Shown here in pieces: positions 35,746-44,429 of a DNA stretch of 64,000 bases. This stretch comes from Acetobacteraceae bacterium (GTDB lineage: Bacteria; Pseudomonadota; Alphaproteobacteria; Acetobacterales; Acetobacteraceae). Location: assembly GCA_947474705.1 (NCBI GenBank), contig CANJJS010000010.1, forward strand, positions 1 through 64,000, in the 5' to 3' direction. Below the pieces are notes generated by a model that was not told the DNA's origin, ran no database searches, and was given only the letters and a program-made list of their open reading frames with translations. Positions within the stretch are counted from its first letter, which is position 1. Each line of letters starts with the position of its first letter. A program made the position numbers and the translations under genes.

Positions 35746-36221
35746 GCAGCGGCCTCACCCATTTCGACACCGCGGGGAACGCGGTCATGGTCGATGTCTC
35801 GGACAAGGCCACGACCGCCCGGACCGCGACGGCGCGTGCCCGGATCGTCATGGACCCCGCGACGCTGGCCACCATCGAGGCGGGCACCGCCAAGAAGGGC
35901 GACGTGCTCGGCGTCGCGCGGCTGGCGGGTATCATGGCGGCGAAACGCACCGCCGACCTGATCCCGCTATGCCACCCGCTGCCGATCTCCGCCGTTACCG
36001 TCGATCTGACGCCCGACCGCGCCAACAACGCGGTGGAGATCGCCGCGACCGTGCGCACCACCGGCCAGACCGGGGTGGAAATGGAGGCGCTGACCGCCGC
36101 CTCCGTCGCCGCGCTGACGGTCTACGACATGTGCAAGGCCATCGATCGCGGCATGCGCATCGAGGATTTGCGGGTCGTCCACAAAGCCGGCGGCAAATCC
36201 GGCGAATTCCGCCAGGATTGA
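35742..36221 (+). CDS. moaC: cyclic pyranopterin monophosphate synthase
   Basis: The protein has 159 residues. It makes cPMP from the MoaA product in molybdenum cofactor synthesis. Conserved segments: [10 protein letters not shown] (73-82), [10 protein letters not shown] (110-119) and YDMCKAID (128-135) with the catalytic Asp at 129. The GTG start is coupled to the trpC stop (GTGA). moeA commonly follows in relatives; here an unrelated 183-residue gene does. The molybdopterin enzyme at 28.6 kb would be a customer for the cofactor. Confidence 0.95.
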   Translation: MSSGLTHFDTAGNAVMVDVSDKATTARTATARARIVMDPATLATIEAGTAKKGDVLGVARLAGIMAAKRTADLIPLCHPLPISAVTVDLTPDRANNAVEIAATVRTTGQTGVEMEALTAASVAALTVYDMCKAIDRGMRIEDLRVVHKAGGKSGEFRQD

Positions 36222-36231
36222 CCCGGCGCGC

Positions 36232-36783
36232 ATGAGCGGGCCGCGCATCCTCTTCGGCCTCGACCGCGTGCCCGCGAGCATGGACCCCGGCGATCCGCGC
36301 CTGCCCGGCGTCGCCGCCGGTTCGGGCCCCCTGCGCCTGAACACTGTCCCACTTCCCGCCGAAGCCTGGCCCGAAGCCACGGACCACGCCGCGCGTTGGG
36401 CGGCGCTCCGTACCTGGCTGGTGGCGAGTTGCGGCGATTACAACGAATCCCTCCGCCGCGCCGTCGCGCGTTACTTCGACGCCGTCGCCGCGCATGTGGC
36501 GGAACACCGCGCGGAATTGCCGCGTTTCGATGGCCTGTTCGCGGCGGAGGACTGGATGTGGTCGGCGTTCCGCCCCCTGCCCCGGGCATGGTGGCGCGTT
36601 GGGGAAACCTGGTCGCGCGCGCCGCTCGCCTTCTGGAATGGGCGTGGCGTCATCGCTCTGACCCCGGCGGATATCCCCGGCGGCGGGCTGCCGCCGGGAC
36701 TGGGAGGATTCTGGCGGGGACAGGTGCTACCTGTCAGCCCGTTCCGCCGCGCCGATGCTCAGAGTGTCATTTCCAGCACGTAA
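36232..36783 (+). CDS. protein of unknown function after moaC
   Basis: The protein has 183 residues. I recognise no family. There is no signal peptide or transmembrane segment. The central part is rich in Ala and Trp: WAALRTWLVASCGDYNESL, then FDGLFAAEDWMWSAFRPL and PRAWWRVGETWSRAP. The gene begins 10 bp after moaC, so it is probably co-transcribed. Its 3' end overlaps the convergent LVIVD gene by 25 bp. Codon use is like that of its neighbours and the frame is intact, so I regard it as a real gene. The position normally filled by moeA invites but does not prove a link to cofactor synthesis. Confidence 0.6.
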   Translation: MSGPRILFGLDRVPASMDPGDPRLPGVAAGSGPLRLNTVPLPAEAWPEATDHAARWAALRTWLVASCGDYNESLRRAVARYFDAVAAHVAEHRAELPRFDGLFAAEDWMWSAFRPLPRAWWRVGETWSRAPLAFWNGRGVIALTPADIPGGGLPPGLGGFWRGQVLPVSPFRRADAQSVISST

Positions 36784-37967
36784 AGACCGCCATTGAACCG
36801 GTCGACGGCATAGACGAGACCGTTCTCGTCGACATGCACATCGTTGATCTGAATCGCCTTTTGCGAGTCCGCCGGCGCCTCCGGCACGAAATAGGCGACT
36901 TCCTTCGGCTGGAACGGATTTTCGATGTCGTGCACCCGCACCCCGCCGTTGAAATAGGTGCCGAACAGCAGGGTCTCGGAGCGGAACGCCGGGCCCGGCC
37001 GGTTTTCGTGCAGATTATGCGCGCCGTAACGTCCGCCCCGGAACGCGTGCTCTTCGACCGGCGGCAGTGGCAGCGTGGAGATATTGACCAGGTTGCTTTC
37101 CATCCGCGCGTCCAGAATCCAGACCAGCTTCGGCCAGTCGATGCCGTCGTCGCGCACGCATTCGTCGCTGACGACAAGAAGGTTGCGGTCAAACAACGGC
37201 ATCGCCGTATGCGTGAACCCCGGAAACGGCGGATGCGGATTCCAGTGCGACACCAGTTTCGGCGCGGACAGTTCGGAAATATCGAGAATCATCGCGCCGC
37301 CGTCGAGGTAGCCGAGATAGGCCCGGTCTGGCCGTTCCGGATAGACGTTGGTGTTATGCGCCCGCCAGCCGCTGTCGAATTTTGGGTGGCGCGGCGGTGG
37401 CGGGGCCGCGTCGCCCTCCGCCACGCCCGGATACCACCAGCGGCAAATTTCGCGGGGTTTCGTGGGGTCGCCGATATCGATCCCCCGGAACGGCTGGTCG
37501 TCCAGCAAATTTCGCGGTGTGAAATCGGGTGCGCCGCCGGCGAACCAGATGGTTTTCCCGTCGACAAACCACAATTGATGCACGCCGCGCGAGCATGGCC
37601 CGGAACAATCGAAAAACCCGATCGCGCGCGGGGTCTCCGGCGTCGAAATATCGAAAATTTCGATGCCCGCCGGTCGCAGCCCATGCGTGCTCGTCTGATA
37701 CGCCACCGCCATCAGATCGCCGCACACCTCCAGCGAGTTCGAGCGCACGTTGCGATGTGGCAACTCTGTCTGACAGATAACCTTGGGTTGCCTGGGGTCG
37801 GACACATCGACACCGGAAAAATTCTTCGGCGCGGATTCATGCGCCAGCCACATGATGCGACGCCCGTCGCGGGCGAGTTGGAGGCTCATGCCCTCCCCGA
37901 CATTGCCGAACCCGGCGAGCCGGTCCTGAGAGATCAATCGCATGTTCAGGGATTCGGGTTGCGCCAC
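36759..37967 (-). CDS. LVIVD-repeat beta-propeller protein
   Basis: The protein has about 402 residues. Strand repeats of the form IEIFDISTPETPRAIGFF, KNFSGVDVSDPRQPKVI, GGAMILDISELSAPKLV and GVRVHDIENPFQPKEVA are the LVIVD-type blades of a beta-propeller. Metal-like turns (VHQLWFVDGK, HNTNVYPERP) lie between blades. No signal peptide is visible. Relatives are found beside oxygenases, but the function is unknown. The GTG at 37967 has GGAG upstream; an internal ATG at 37943 is another possible start. Confidence 0.8.
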   Translation of the reverse strand: MAQPESLNMRLISQDRLAGFGNVGEGMSLQLARDGRRIMWLAHESAPKNFSGVDVSDPRQPKVICQTELPHRNVRSNSLEVCGDLMAVAYQTSTHGLRPAGIEIFDISTPETPRAIGFFDCSGPCSRGVHQLWFVDGKTIWFAGGAPDFTPRNLLDDQPFRGIDIGDPTKPREICRWWYPGVAEGDAAPPPPRHPKFDSGWRAHNTNVYPERPDRAYLGYLDGGAMILDISELSAPKLVSHWNPHPPFPGFTHTAMPLFDRNLLVVSDECVRDDGIDWPKLVWILDARMESNLVNISTLPLPPVEEHAFRGGRYGAHNLHENRPGPAFRSETLLFGTYFNGGVRVHDIENPFQPKEVAYFVPEAPADSQKAIQINDVHVDENGLVYAVDRFNGGLYVLEMTL

Positions 37968-38021
37968 GCTCGTTTCTCCCGCCAGAATGCCGTCGCGGCA
38001 CTGTGAAGGATTTCCCGGCGG

Positions 38022-39011
38022 ATGCAAACCGAACCACGTCCCGGAAACGAGTCCGTGCCCGCGACCATTCTCACCGGGTTCCTTGGCAGCGGCAAAACCA
38101 CGGTTCTCAATCGCCTGCTGCGCGCGCCGGATCTGGCCGACACCGCCGTGATCGTCAACGAATTCGGCGAGGTGGGGCTGGATCACCTGTTGATCGAGCA
38201 GGCGCTGGAAAACACTGTCCTGCTCAAAAACGGCTGCATCTGCTGTTCCGTGCGCGGCGATGTTCTCGACACGCTCCAGAAATTGTTTCGAAAACGGGAC
38301 AGTGGCGAAATTCCCTGGTTCCGCCGGATCGCGATCGAAACCACCGGCCTGGCCGATCCCGCGCCCGTCGCGCACACGTTGATCGACACGAACGGGCTTT
38401 GCCATCTCGACGGCATCGTGACGACGGTGGACGCGCAACACGGGATCGCCCAGCTTCACCGCCAGCCGGAAGCGCGGCAGCAGATCACCCATGCCGACCG
38501 CGTTCTGCTCACGAAAACCGATCTCGTCGCACCCGCCGACACCGCGTCCGTCGAGGCCGCGATCCGTCGCCACAACCCGAACGCGCCGATCCGCCGAACC
38601 GCCCTTGGCGGCGTCTCGCCAGACGATTTTTTTGGGGTGGGAGCCCAAGGGCAGCCCGCGCTTTGGCTTCATTCCGAGGATCGTGGACACCACCACCACC
38701 ACCACGGGGAAATCGTCTCCACGCTCCTGTGCGCCCCGCACCCGATGCGGGCGAGCGCCCTTGCCCTTTGGCTCGACTCGCTGCTGTCGCTCCGCGGCGC
38801 CGATATCCCGAGATTGAAGGGCATCGTCCGCCTGGAAGGCGACCCTTGCCCGATCGTTGTTCAGGCCGTCCACCACGTTCTCCACCCGATGACCCGGCTG
38901 TCGGCACAGGCGGCGGCGCGCTGGCATGGCGCTGGCGCGGAACTGGTGGCGATTCACCGCGGTCTGCCGGACGCCGGGCTGCGGGCGAGCTTCGACGCGG
39001 TGCTGGGGTAG
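38022..39011 (+). CDS. CobW/COG0523-family GTP-binding metallochaperone
   Basis: The protein has 329 residues. The P-loop is TGFLGSGKTTVLN (18-30), and the CxCC metal site is C72, C74 and C75 in NGCICCSVRGD. ETTGLADPAP is the Walker B region, and LTKTDLVAP forms the nucleotide-specificity loop. A His run (RGHHHHHHGE) after about residue 225 probably binds zinc or another metal. COG0523 proteins load or store Zn, Co or Fe for client enzymes. No zur box or cobalamin gene is nearby. It is divergent from the LVIVD gene. Confidence 0.9.
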   Translation: MQTEPRPGNESVPATILTGFLGSGKTTVLNRLLRAPDLADTAVIVNEFGEVGLDHLLIEQALENTVLLKNGCICCSVRGDVLDTLQKLFRKRDSGEIPWFRRIAIETTGLADPAPVAHTLIDTNGLCHLDGIVTTVDAQHGIAQLHRQPEARQQITHADRVLLTKTDLVAPADTASVEAAIRRHNPNAPIRRTALGGVSPDDFFGVGAQGQPALWLHSEDRGHHHHHHGEIVSTLLCAPHPMRASALALWLDSLLSLRGADIPRLKGIVRLEGDPCPIVVQAVHHVLHPMTRLSAQAAARWHGAGAELVAIHRGLPDAGLRASFDAVLG

Positions 39012-39093
39012 GCGCCGGGGGATTGCGCCAGACCCCGCGCGGGGCAGGCGTCAGTTTACGGGCCAAATCCGTCGCGACGCCGGCGGACCCATC

Positions 39094-39190
39094 GTCATGG
39101 TTCGGTTGGACCGGACCAGCGGCACGCCATCGCGTTACCGGGCGCATTCGCCGTGCCGCGTCCGATGGTCCGGCCAGGCCGAACCATGAC
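39094..39190. repeat. long imperfect palindrome, related to that at 19944-20022
   Basis: The left arm GTCATGGTTCGG...CCGGACCA pairs with the right arm TGGTCCGG...CCGAACCATGAC (12 plus 8 perfect base pairs). An inner GCGGCACG/CGTGCCGC stem is nested within it. It fills the gap between the convergent CobW and Nudix genes and shares the end motif GTCATGGTTCGG with the 19.9-kb element. Confidence 0.6.
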
Positions 39191-39268
39191 CGTATCGGCG
39201 CCGGCGTTTACCCTGACACGACCGGTCACCGCGCGCCTTTAGGGCACAGCGCCGGCATCGGGTTTCCG

Positions 39269-39700
39269 TCAGGCCAGCAGCCCGCGGGCGATGGCGATGA
39301 TGCGATGCGCTTCGCTCCAGAGGTCGTAGCGGTCCAGGTCGTCCATATCAGCCCATTCGACCTCGGAGACATCGGTGGCGGCGACCGGTTCGCCGCTTTC
39401 CCAGCGGGCGGCGAAGTCCAGGATCGTGTAATGAAATCTGACCTGGCCGCGATCGTCGCGGCGGATTGTGTCGACATGGGCGCAGAAATGGAGGTCGCCC
39501 ACAACGAGCCCGGTTTCCTCCAGCAACTCCCTTCGCGCCGCCGCCTCGCACGTTTCCCCCACGTCCTGGGCGCCGCCCGGCAGGGTCCAACTGCCGACAT
39601 TCGGCGGCTTGCCGCGGCGGCACAGCAGGACATGGTTGCCCTTGATCACGACGATACCGATGCCGACGAAGGGGCGGGTGGGATATTCGCGGTCGCTCAT
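39269..39700 (-). CDS. Nudix hydrolase
   Basis: The protein has 143 residues. The Nudix box, positions 43-65, runs GAQDVGETCEAAARRE and then LLEETGL. The Glu/Arg pattern GX5EX7REUXEEXGU is complete, so it should bind Mg2+ and cut a nucleoside diphosphate linked to another group. MutT-like or ADP-sugar type substrates cannot be told apart. Its ATG overlaps the stop of the DUF4340 gene (ATGA), so it is the last gene of the Gld-like operon. Confidence 0.9.
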   Translation of the reverse strand: MSDREYPTRPFVGIGIVVIKGNHVLLCRRGKPPNVGSWTLPGGAQDVGETCEAAARRELLEETGLVVGDLHFCAHVDTIRRDDRGQVRFHYTILDFAARWESGEPVAATDVSEVEWADMDDLDRYDLWSEAHRIIAIARGLLA

Positions 39701-40764
39701 TTCGGCGGCTCGGCGGCGGGTGGAGACTGACCCGGTTCGGGCGCGGGCGGGGGCGCCGGGGGTGGGGCTTTAAGGTCGTCCAGAGCCGGGATGAAGGCTT
39801 TTTCTTTCCACTGTCCCGTTTGAAACGCCCAGCCCGCCAGCTTCGCGTTCAGTTTTTCGACATCCGCCTTGCGCGCCTCGGTGCCCGTCACCTTGAAGCG
39901 CGTCCAGGAATCCTTGTCCTGCCGGTTGACCGTGACCGAAATCTCCAGGCCGTCGGACGTCGAGAAAACCGCCTCGCCCGCTTTGTCGCCGATCGGTTCC
40001 TTGTCGCTTTTCACGTCCTGGAAGGTCAGCGTCTCCAGCGCGCGGGCGACATCGTCGAGCTTGTAATCCTCCAGCTTCGGATACTCGGCGGGGACCGTCA
40101 CTTTCAGCTTCTCGCCGTCGCGGGCCAGTTCGATTTTGCTGTCGCCGTTGGTGGCGGCGACCTTGGCGATGGTGCCATGGGCGATGTTGATCACGTCGCG
40201 GTCGAGCCAGACCTGCGGGTCGGTGTCCGCCTGCAACCCGCCCTCGGCCAGCCAGCTTTGCGGATCGCCGGGCAGACGCACATAGACCTGTTCCGGCACA
40301 TGGCCCTGGGTGCGCATCCGGCGGTGGCCGACGATGACGGCGACGATCGGCTTGCCGCCGGCGTCCAGCACCCGCAGCAGATTGGCGGTGCCCTCTTTTT
40401 CCGCGGTGGGGTCCTCGACCCCGAGCCGCGCGTATTGCGTGGGATCGGACGTCCGGGGTTCCGTCAACCGCAGTTCGGTCAGCGTCGTCAGCATGCCCCG
40501 CAGCTTGGACTCGAGCACGCGGTAGCCGCCGCGATCGGCGATGCCCCAGATGCCGTCCCTCAACTCGACGACCGTGGTTTTGCCTTTGCCGGTGATTTCG
40601 ATCCGGCGCGCGTCCTTCAGCTTCGCCGCGAGGTCCGGGAACATCAGTTTCCCGGAATCCATCGCCACCCGCTGATCCGGCCTTGTCGCGGCGCCGAAAT
40701 ACCACCCCGCGCCCACCGCGACGCACCCCGCGACGACCATGGCGAGCAGTCTGTTCTGGTTCAT
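39697..40764 (-). CDS. DUF4340 protein of the Gld-like ABC operon
   Basis: The protein has 355 residues. One N-terminal membrane anchor (RLLAMVVAGCVAVGAGWYFG) precedes a periplasmic DUF4340 domain with the strand TTVVELRDGIWGIADRGGYR and the later SWTRFKVTGTEARKADVEKL. The C-terminus is a Pro/Ala-rich tail (PPAPPPAPEPGQSPP). DUF4340 proteins go with GldG-type proteins in bacteria that do not glide and probably serve the same transporter. It lies 15 bp after the GldG-like gene. Confidence 0.85.
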   Translation of the reverse strand: MNQNRLLAMVVAGCVAVGAGWYFGAATRPDQRVAMDSGKLMFPDLAAKLKDARRIEITGKGKTTVVELRDGIWGIADRGGYRVLESKLRGMLTTLTELRLTEPRTSDPTQYARLGVEDPTAEKEGTANLLRVLDAGGKPIVAVIVGHRRMRTQGHVPEQVYVRLPGDPQSWLAEGGLQADTDPQVWLDRDVINIAHGTIAKVAATNGDSKIELARDGEKLKVTVPAEYPKLEDYKLDDVARALETLTFQDVKSDKEPIGDKAGEAVFSTSDGLEISVTVNRQDKDSWTRFKVTGTEARKADVEKLNAKLAGWAFQTGQWKEKAFIPALDDLKAPPPAPPPAPEPGQSPPAAEPPK

Positions 40765-40779
40765 GCGCGTATCCCCCGC

Positions 40780-42690
40780 TCAGGCCGCCGCCCGCGCGCG
40801 GGCGCGGCGGGTTCGTTGCACCATCGCCAGCACCACCGCGAGCACCGTCAGCGCCGCCGGCACCACGGCGATGTTGACGACCCGCAGCGTGGTGTCGAGC
40901 GAGGAGATTTCGCGGTTCAGTTCCAGTTGCACATCGCGCAGCTTTTTACGCGTATCGACGATGTCCTTGCGGGCCGCGTCGATGGCGGCGCGCTGTTCCG
41001 GGGTGATCACGGCCTCGGCCTTGCCGCCCTCCGCGCCGCCGCCGGTGCGCAGACCGCGGAGGGTTTTTTCGACCTCTTCCAGATGGGTTTTCAGCGCCTG
41101 CTCGGTCTGGCGATACTTCGCCTCGGCGTTGCTCTGGATCGCCGCGACGCGTTCGAAGGGCCGGTTGGTGTCGCCGCGCGAGCGGAGCCCGATCAGCGAA
41201 TCGCCGCCCGCCAAGGTGCCGATCAGGTTGGCGACGAAGGGGCCGTTGTCGGCGAAGGGGGTGGCGGTGGACTGGCCGAAGAAATCGGCGACGCGCACCC
41301 AGTAACGATCCGCGAGAATATCGGAGTCGGCGACCACGACCATGTTCGCGGGCTCTTTCGTCTGCGCGACATGGGCCGGGAAATTGTCGGGACGCTTCTT
41401 GTCGGCGGGCAGGTCCGGCGGACCGGCGAAGGCGGATTTCAACTGTCCCCGGACGCGGGCGGCGATGACGCGCGGCCCGCCCTCGGGTTTGAAATTCGCC
41501 AGGATTTTGGCGGGTTCCGGCATCGACAATTTGTCGCGCGGCACCGAACCGGACCGCGCGCTGGTCGTCAGCAGCGGGGTGAACTCGATGGTCGCGCCCG
41601 CCGCCTTCGAAATCGACCCCGGCGAGGCCACGGTCACCTGCGTCAGATCGGCGGTCGCCGGATCGTCCTTGTTGATGCCATCGCGGATATTGAACCAGGC
41701 GACATAGTTCACCGCCTGCATCCGGTCGTCGCCACCGGCGCGGACCCGCCAGGCGCCGGTCAGATCGCCGGTCACCTGTGCCGAATCGAACGCGACCCCC
41801 CAGGCATCGAACAGTTTCTTCAGGTCGGAGGAGGTGTCCGTGGGCGGCATGCCCGTCGGCGAGGGCGTCGCCGCCATCGCCTCGCTCCAGGGATCGACCA
41901 TCGCCATCAGCTTGCCGCCGCGCATAACGAACTGGTCGATGGCGTAAAGCGTGGGTTCGGACAGCTCGCGCGCGGAGGCGACGAGCAGCACCTGAATCTC
42001 CGGGTCGATCGTCTGGGCGTCCAGCGGGATCGTCTTGATCTGGTTGGTCTGGCGCAGCAGCAGCGACGACGCGTAGGGCTGCCCGCCCGGCCCCCTGCCC
42101 TGCGACATCATCATCGCGCGGGGATCGCCATCCAGCGGCAGCGAGGACATGACGCCCACGACTGTCCGTTTCGGGTTGGAAAGTTCGTAAACCAGCTTGG
42201 TCAGGTCGAATTCCAGGAACCGCTCGCGCTCCGCCTGGAAGAAGGGGATGGTGCGCTCGTCGTCTTCCAGGTTCGATCCGGCGAGGCCGAAATAGACCTG
42301 GTTGCCGCCGTTATCGACCGGAACGCCCTGCAACCCGTAGGCGACGGCGCGGTCCTCGGTGTCGGAGAAGGGTTCGGGGTCGTAGAATTCGACGCGCACC
42401 TTGCCGTTGGAGACCGAGGCGTATTCGCGCAGCATTTCCCGGATGTGGTCGGCGTAGGTGCCGTAGACCGGGATCGTCGCGCCAAGACGCCGCGAATAGA
42501 AGAAGCGCAGCGTGATCGGCTCCTTCAAATTCGCCAGCACCTGTTTGGTGCCGCGCGACAGGGTGTACATTTGCCCCTGTGTCGCGTCGATCCGGATGCT
42601 GGAGAGGCGCGCGTCGGCGAACATGTTGACACCGATGGCGATGGCCGCGGCGGCGAGGATGCCGACAATCGAAAAAGACAGACGCCGCAT
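40780..42690 (-). CDS. GldG-like ABC transport system auxiliary protein
   Basis: The protein has 636 residues. The N-terminal helix LSFSIVGILAAAAIAIGVNMF is followed by RIDATQGQMYTLSRGTKQVL and LRFFYSRRLGATIPVYGTYA, the standard opening of GldG/DUF7088 proteins. The periplasmic body contains ITHD-like substrate-binding strands (KTIPLDAQTIDPEIQVLLVA), and a second helix near the C-terminus (VNIAVVPAALTVLAVVLAM) precedes a short basic tail. It lies just after the permease gene, 3 bp away. Role: unknown, perhaps export of a lipid or glycan. Confidence 0.88.
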   Translation of the reverse strand: MRRLSFSIVGILAAAAIAIGVNMFADARLSSIRIDATQGQMYTLSRGTKQVLANLKEPITLRFFYSRRLGATIPVYGTYADHIREMLREYASVSNGKVRVEFYDPEPFSDTEDRAVAYGLQGVPVDNGGNQVYFGLAGSNLEDDERTIPFFQAERERFLEFDLTKLVYELSNPKRTVVGVMSSLPLDGDPRAMMMSQGRGPGGQPYASSLLLRQTNQIKTIPLDAQTIDPEIQVLLVASARELSEPTLYAIDQFVMRGGKLMAMVDPWSEAMAATPSPTGMPPTDTSSDLKKLFDAWGVAFDSAQVTGDLTGAWRVRAGGDDRMQAVNYVAWFNIRDGINKDDPATADLTQVTVASPGSISKAAGATIEFTPLLTTSARSGSVPRDKLSMPEPAKILANFKPEGGPRVIAARVRGQLKSAFAGPPDLPADKKRPDNFPAHVAQTKEPANMVVVADSDILADRYWVRVADFFGQSTATPFADNGPFVANLIGTLAGGDSLIGLRSRGDTNRPFERVAAIQSNAEAKYRQTEQALKTHLEEVEKTLRGLRTGGGAEGGKAEAVITPEQRAAIDAARKDIVDTRKKLRDVQLELNREISSLDTTLRVVNIAVVPAALTVLAVVLAMVQRTRRARARAAA

Positions 42691-42693
42691 GGA

Positions 42694-43425
42694 TCAATCC
42701 GCCTTACGCTGGTCGACGAGCACCGTGGTCAGGAACAGCCAGAACCCGATGAACGTCGCGAAGAACACGAGATCCCGCAGCGCGATAATGCCGCGGGTGA
42801 ACGCCTGGTAGCGATCGACGATGGCGAAGCTCCGCGCCACTTCCGCCAAAGAGGGCGTGTTGCGGCTGAGGAAGTCCGTGACCAGCGGGTAAGACGCCGC
42901 CGCGAACAGGAAGCAGATCGCCACGCCGAGAACGAAGGCGATGACCTGGTTCCGCGTCAACGCCGACATCGCCGAACCCACGGACAAAAACGCCCCCGCG
43001 ATCAGCAACGCGCCGAGATAGCCGGTGGCGACGACTCCCATGTCGGGAGCGCCGAGAAACCGCACCGTCAGCACGATCGGAAAGGTCAGCGCCAGCGCGA
43101 TGGCGCAGAACGCCCATGCCGCCAGGAATTTTCCGAGCACCGCCTGTCCCTGGGTGATTGGCAGGGTGAGCAGAAGCTCGATGGTGCCGACGCGGCGTTC
43201 CTCAGCCCAAAGCCGCATGGTGATGGCCGGGACCAGAAGCAGGAAAACCCACGGCAAAAAATTGAAGAAGGGGACGAGGTCGGCCTGGCCGCGGTCGAAG
43301 AAATTGCCCATGTTGAAGGTCAGCGTGCCCTGCAACACCAGGAAGATGACGATGAACACGGTCGCGACGGGGGTGGCGAAATAGGCGGACAGTTCGCGTC
43401 CGGCGATGATCAGGGTCTGGCGCAC
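42694..43425 (-). CDS. ABC-2 type permease, GldF-like
   Basis: The protein has 243 residues and about six helices: AYFATPVATVFIVIFLVLQG, FFNFLPWVFLLLVPAITMRL, the FLAAWAFCAIALALTFPIVL segment, GYLGALLIAGAFLSVGSAM, the VIAFVLGVAICFLFAAASYP segment and LVFFATFIGFWLFLTTVLV. The motif MRLWAEERRVGTIELLLTLP between helices 2 and 3 is the family signature. It pairs with the ATPase gene 2 bp upstream. Confidence 0.93.
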   Translation of the reverse strand: MRQTLIIAGRELSAYFATPVATVFIVIFLVLQGTLTFNMGNFFDRGQADLVPFFNFLPWVFLLLVPAITMRLWAEERRVGTIELLLTLPITQGQAVLGKFLAAWAFCAIALALTFPIVLTVRFLGAPDMGVVATGYLGALLIAGAFLSVGSAMSALTRNQVIAFVLGVAICFLFAAASYPLVTDFLSRNTPSLAEVARSFAIVDRYQAFTRGIIALRDLVFFATFIGFWLFLTTVLVDQRKAD

Positions 43426-43427
43426 GG

Positions 43428-44171
43428 TCAGGCGGCCTCCAACGTCAGTTGCCGGAAGACGTCGTCGAGTTTGCCCGACGGCGCCATTTTGTGCAGTTCC
43501 GCCGGCGTGGCGTCGGCGACGACCTTGCCCGCGGCGATGACGATGGCGCGGGTGCAGACGGCGTCCACCTCCTCCAGGATATGGGTGGAGATGACGATGG
43601 CTTTTTCCGGCCGCATCTGGTCGATCAGGGTCCGGACCTCGTGCTTCTGGTTCGGATCGAGCCCGTCGGTGGGTTCGTCCAGCACCAGCACAGGCGGATC
43701 GTGCAACAGCGCCTGGGCCAGGCCGACGCGGCGCTTGAAACCTTTCGACAATGTTTCAACGGGTTGCAGCCTGACGCTCTCAAGCCTGGTGAGGCCGAGC
43801 GCATGGGCCACGCGGTCGGTCAGTTCCGATCCACGGTAGCCGCGGATGCGGGCGCAAAATTTGAGAAATCCGGTGACGGACATTTCGCCGTAGGTTGGGG
43901 CGCCTTCGGGCAGGAACCCGAGCACCGTCCTGGCGGCGACGCCGTCGGACTGGACGTCGTGGCCCAGTATTCGCGCGGCACCCGCGGTTGGGATCATGAA
44001 GCCGGCGAGCATGCGCATGGTGGTGGATTTGCCGGCGCCGTTGGGGCCAAGGAACCCGAGCACCTCGCCTTTCGAGACGTTGAAGCTGACGTTGTCGACG
44101 GCCGTGAAGGCGCCGAAGCGCTTGGTCAGTCCCTCGATCTCGATAAGAACGGTCTGACCTGTCCCGGACAT
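43428..44171 (-). CDS. ABC transporter ATP-binding protein, GldA-like
   Basis: The protein has 247 residues. Walker A is GPNGAGKST (42-50), the ABC signature LSKGFKRRVG (141-150) and Walker B VLVLDEP (161-167), with the switch His in VISTHILEE. It begins with the short linker MSGTGQTVL. It powers the permease and is the first gene of the five-gene unit ending in the Nudix gene. The opposite strand of this whole cluster is open for long stretches, which I take to be a codon-bias shadow. Confidence 0.94.
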   Translation of the reverse strand: MSGTGQTVLIEIEGLTKRFGAFTAVDNVSFNVSKGEVLGFLGPNGAGKSTTMRMLAGFMIPTAGAARILGHDVQSDGVAARTVLGFLPEGAPTYGEMSVTGFLKFCARIRGYRGSELTDRVAHALGLTRLESVRLQPVETLSKGFKRRVGLAQALLHDPPVLVLDEPTDGLDPNQKHEVRTLIDQMRPEKAIVISTHILEEVDAVCTRAIVIAAGKVVADATPAELHKMAPSGKLDDVFRQLTLEAA

Positions 44172-44429
44172 TTATCGTTCTCCTCGCCCTGCCTGTTGGC
44201 TGGGAGATAGCGCATTCGCGGCCCCGCGCAAGGGCGGGCGAACATGTTGGCGCTTTGCCTGACATGGGGCGGGCGGCGGCCAAAGACTTCCATTCTTCGC
44301 GGCGCCGCCACGCGCGCCGTTGCGTCCGGGCGGGCGCGGCATACATTCAGGTGCGAACCCACGGGCCGGACGCGAGTCGGGTCCTGGCCGCGCCGTGCTC
44401 GCGGCATGGGGTGGGTCTGGAGGCCTGAA

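Noticed and set aside
39820..43839. A very long open frame on the plus strand opposite the Gld-like ABC cluster
   Set aside because: It is antisense to four well-supported genes and its translation is Arg/Gly/Asp-rich with no family signature; GC-biased codons leave few stops on the opposite strand.
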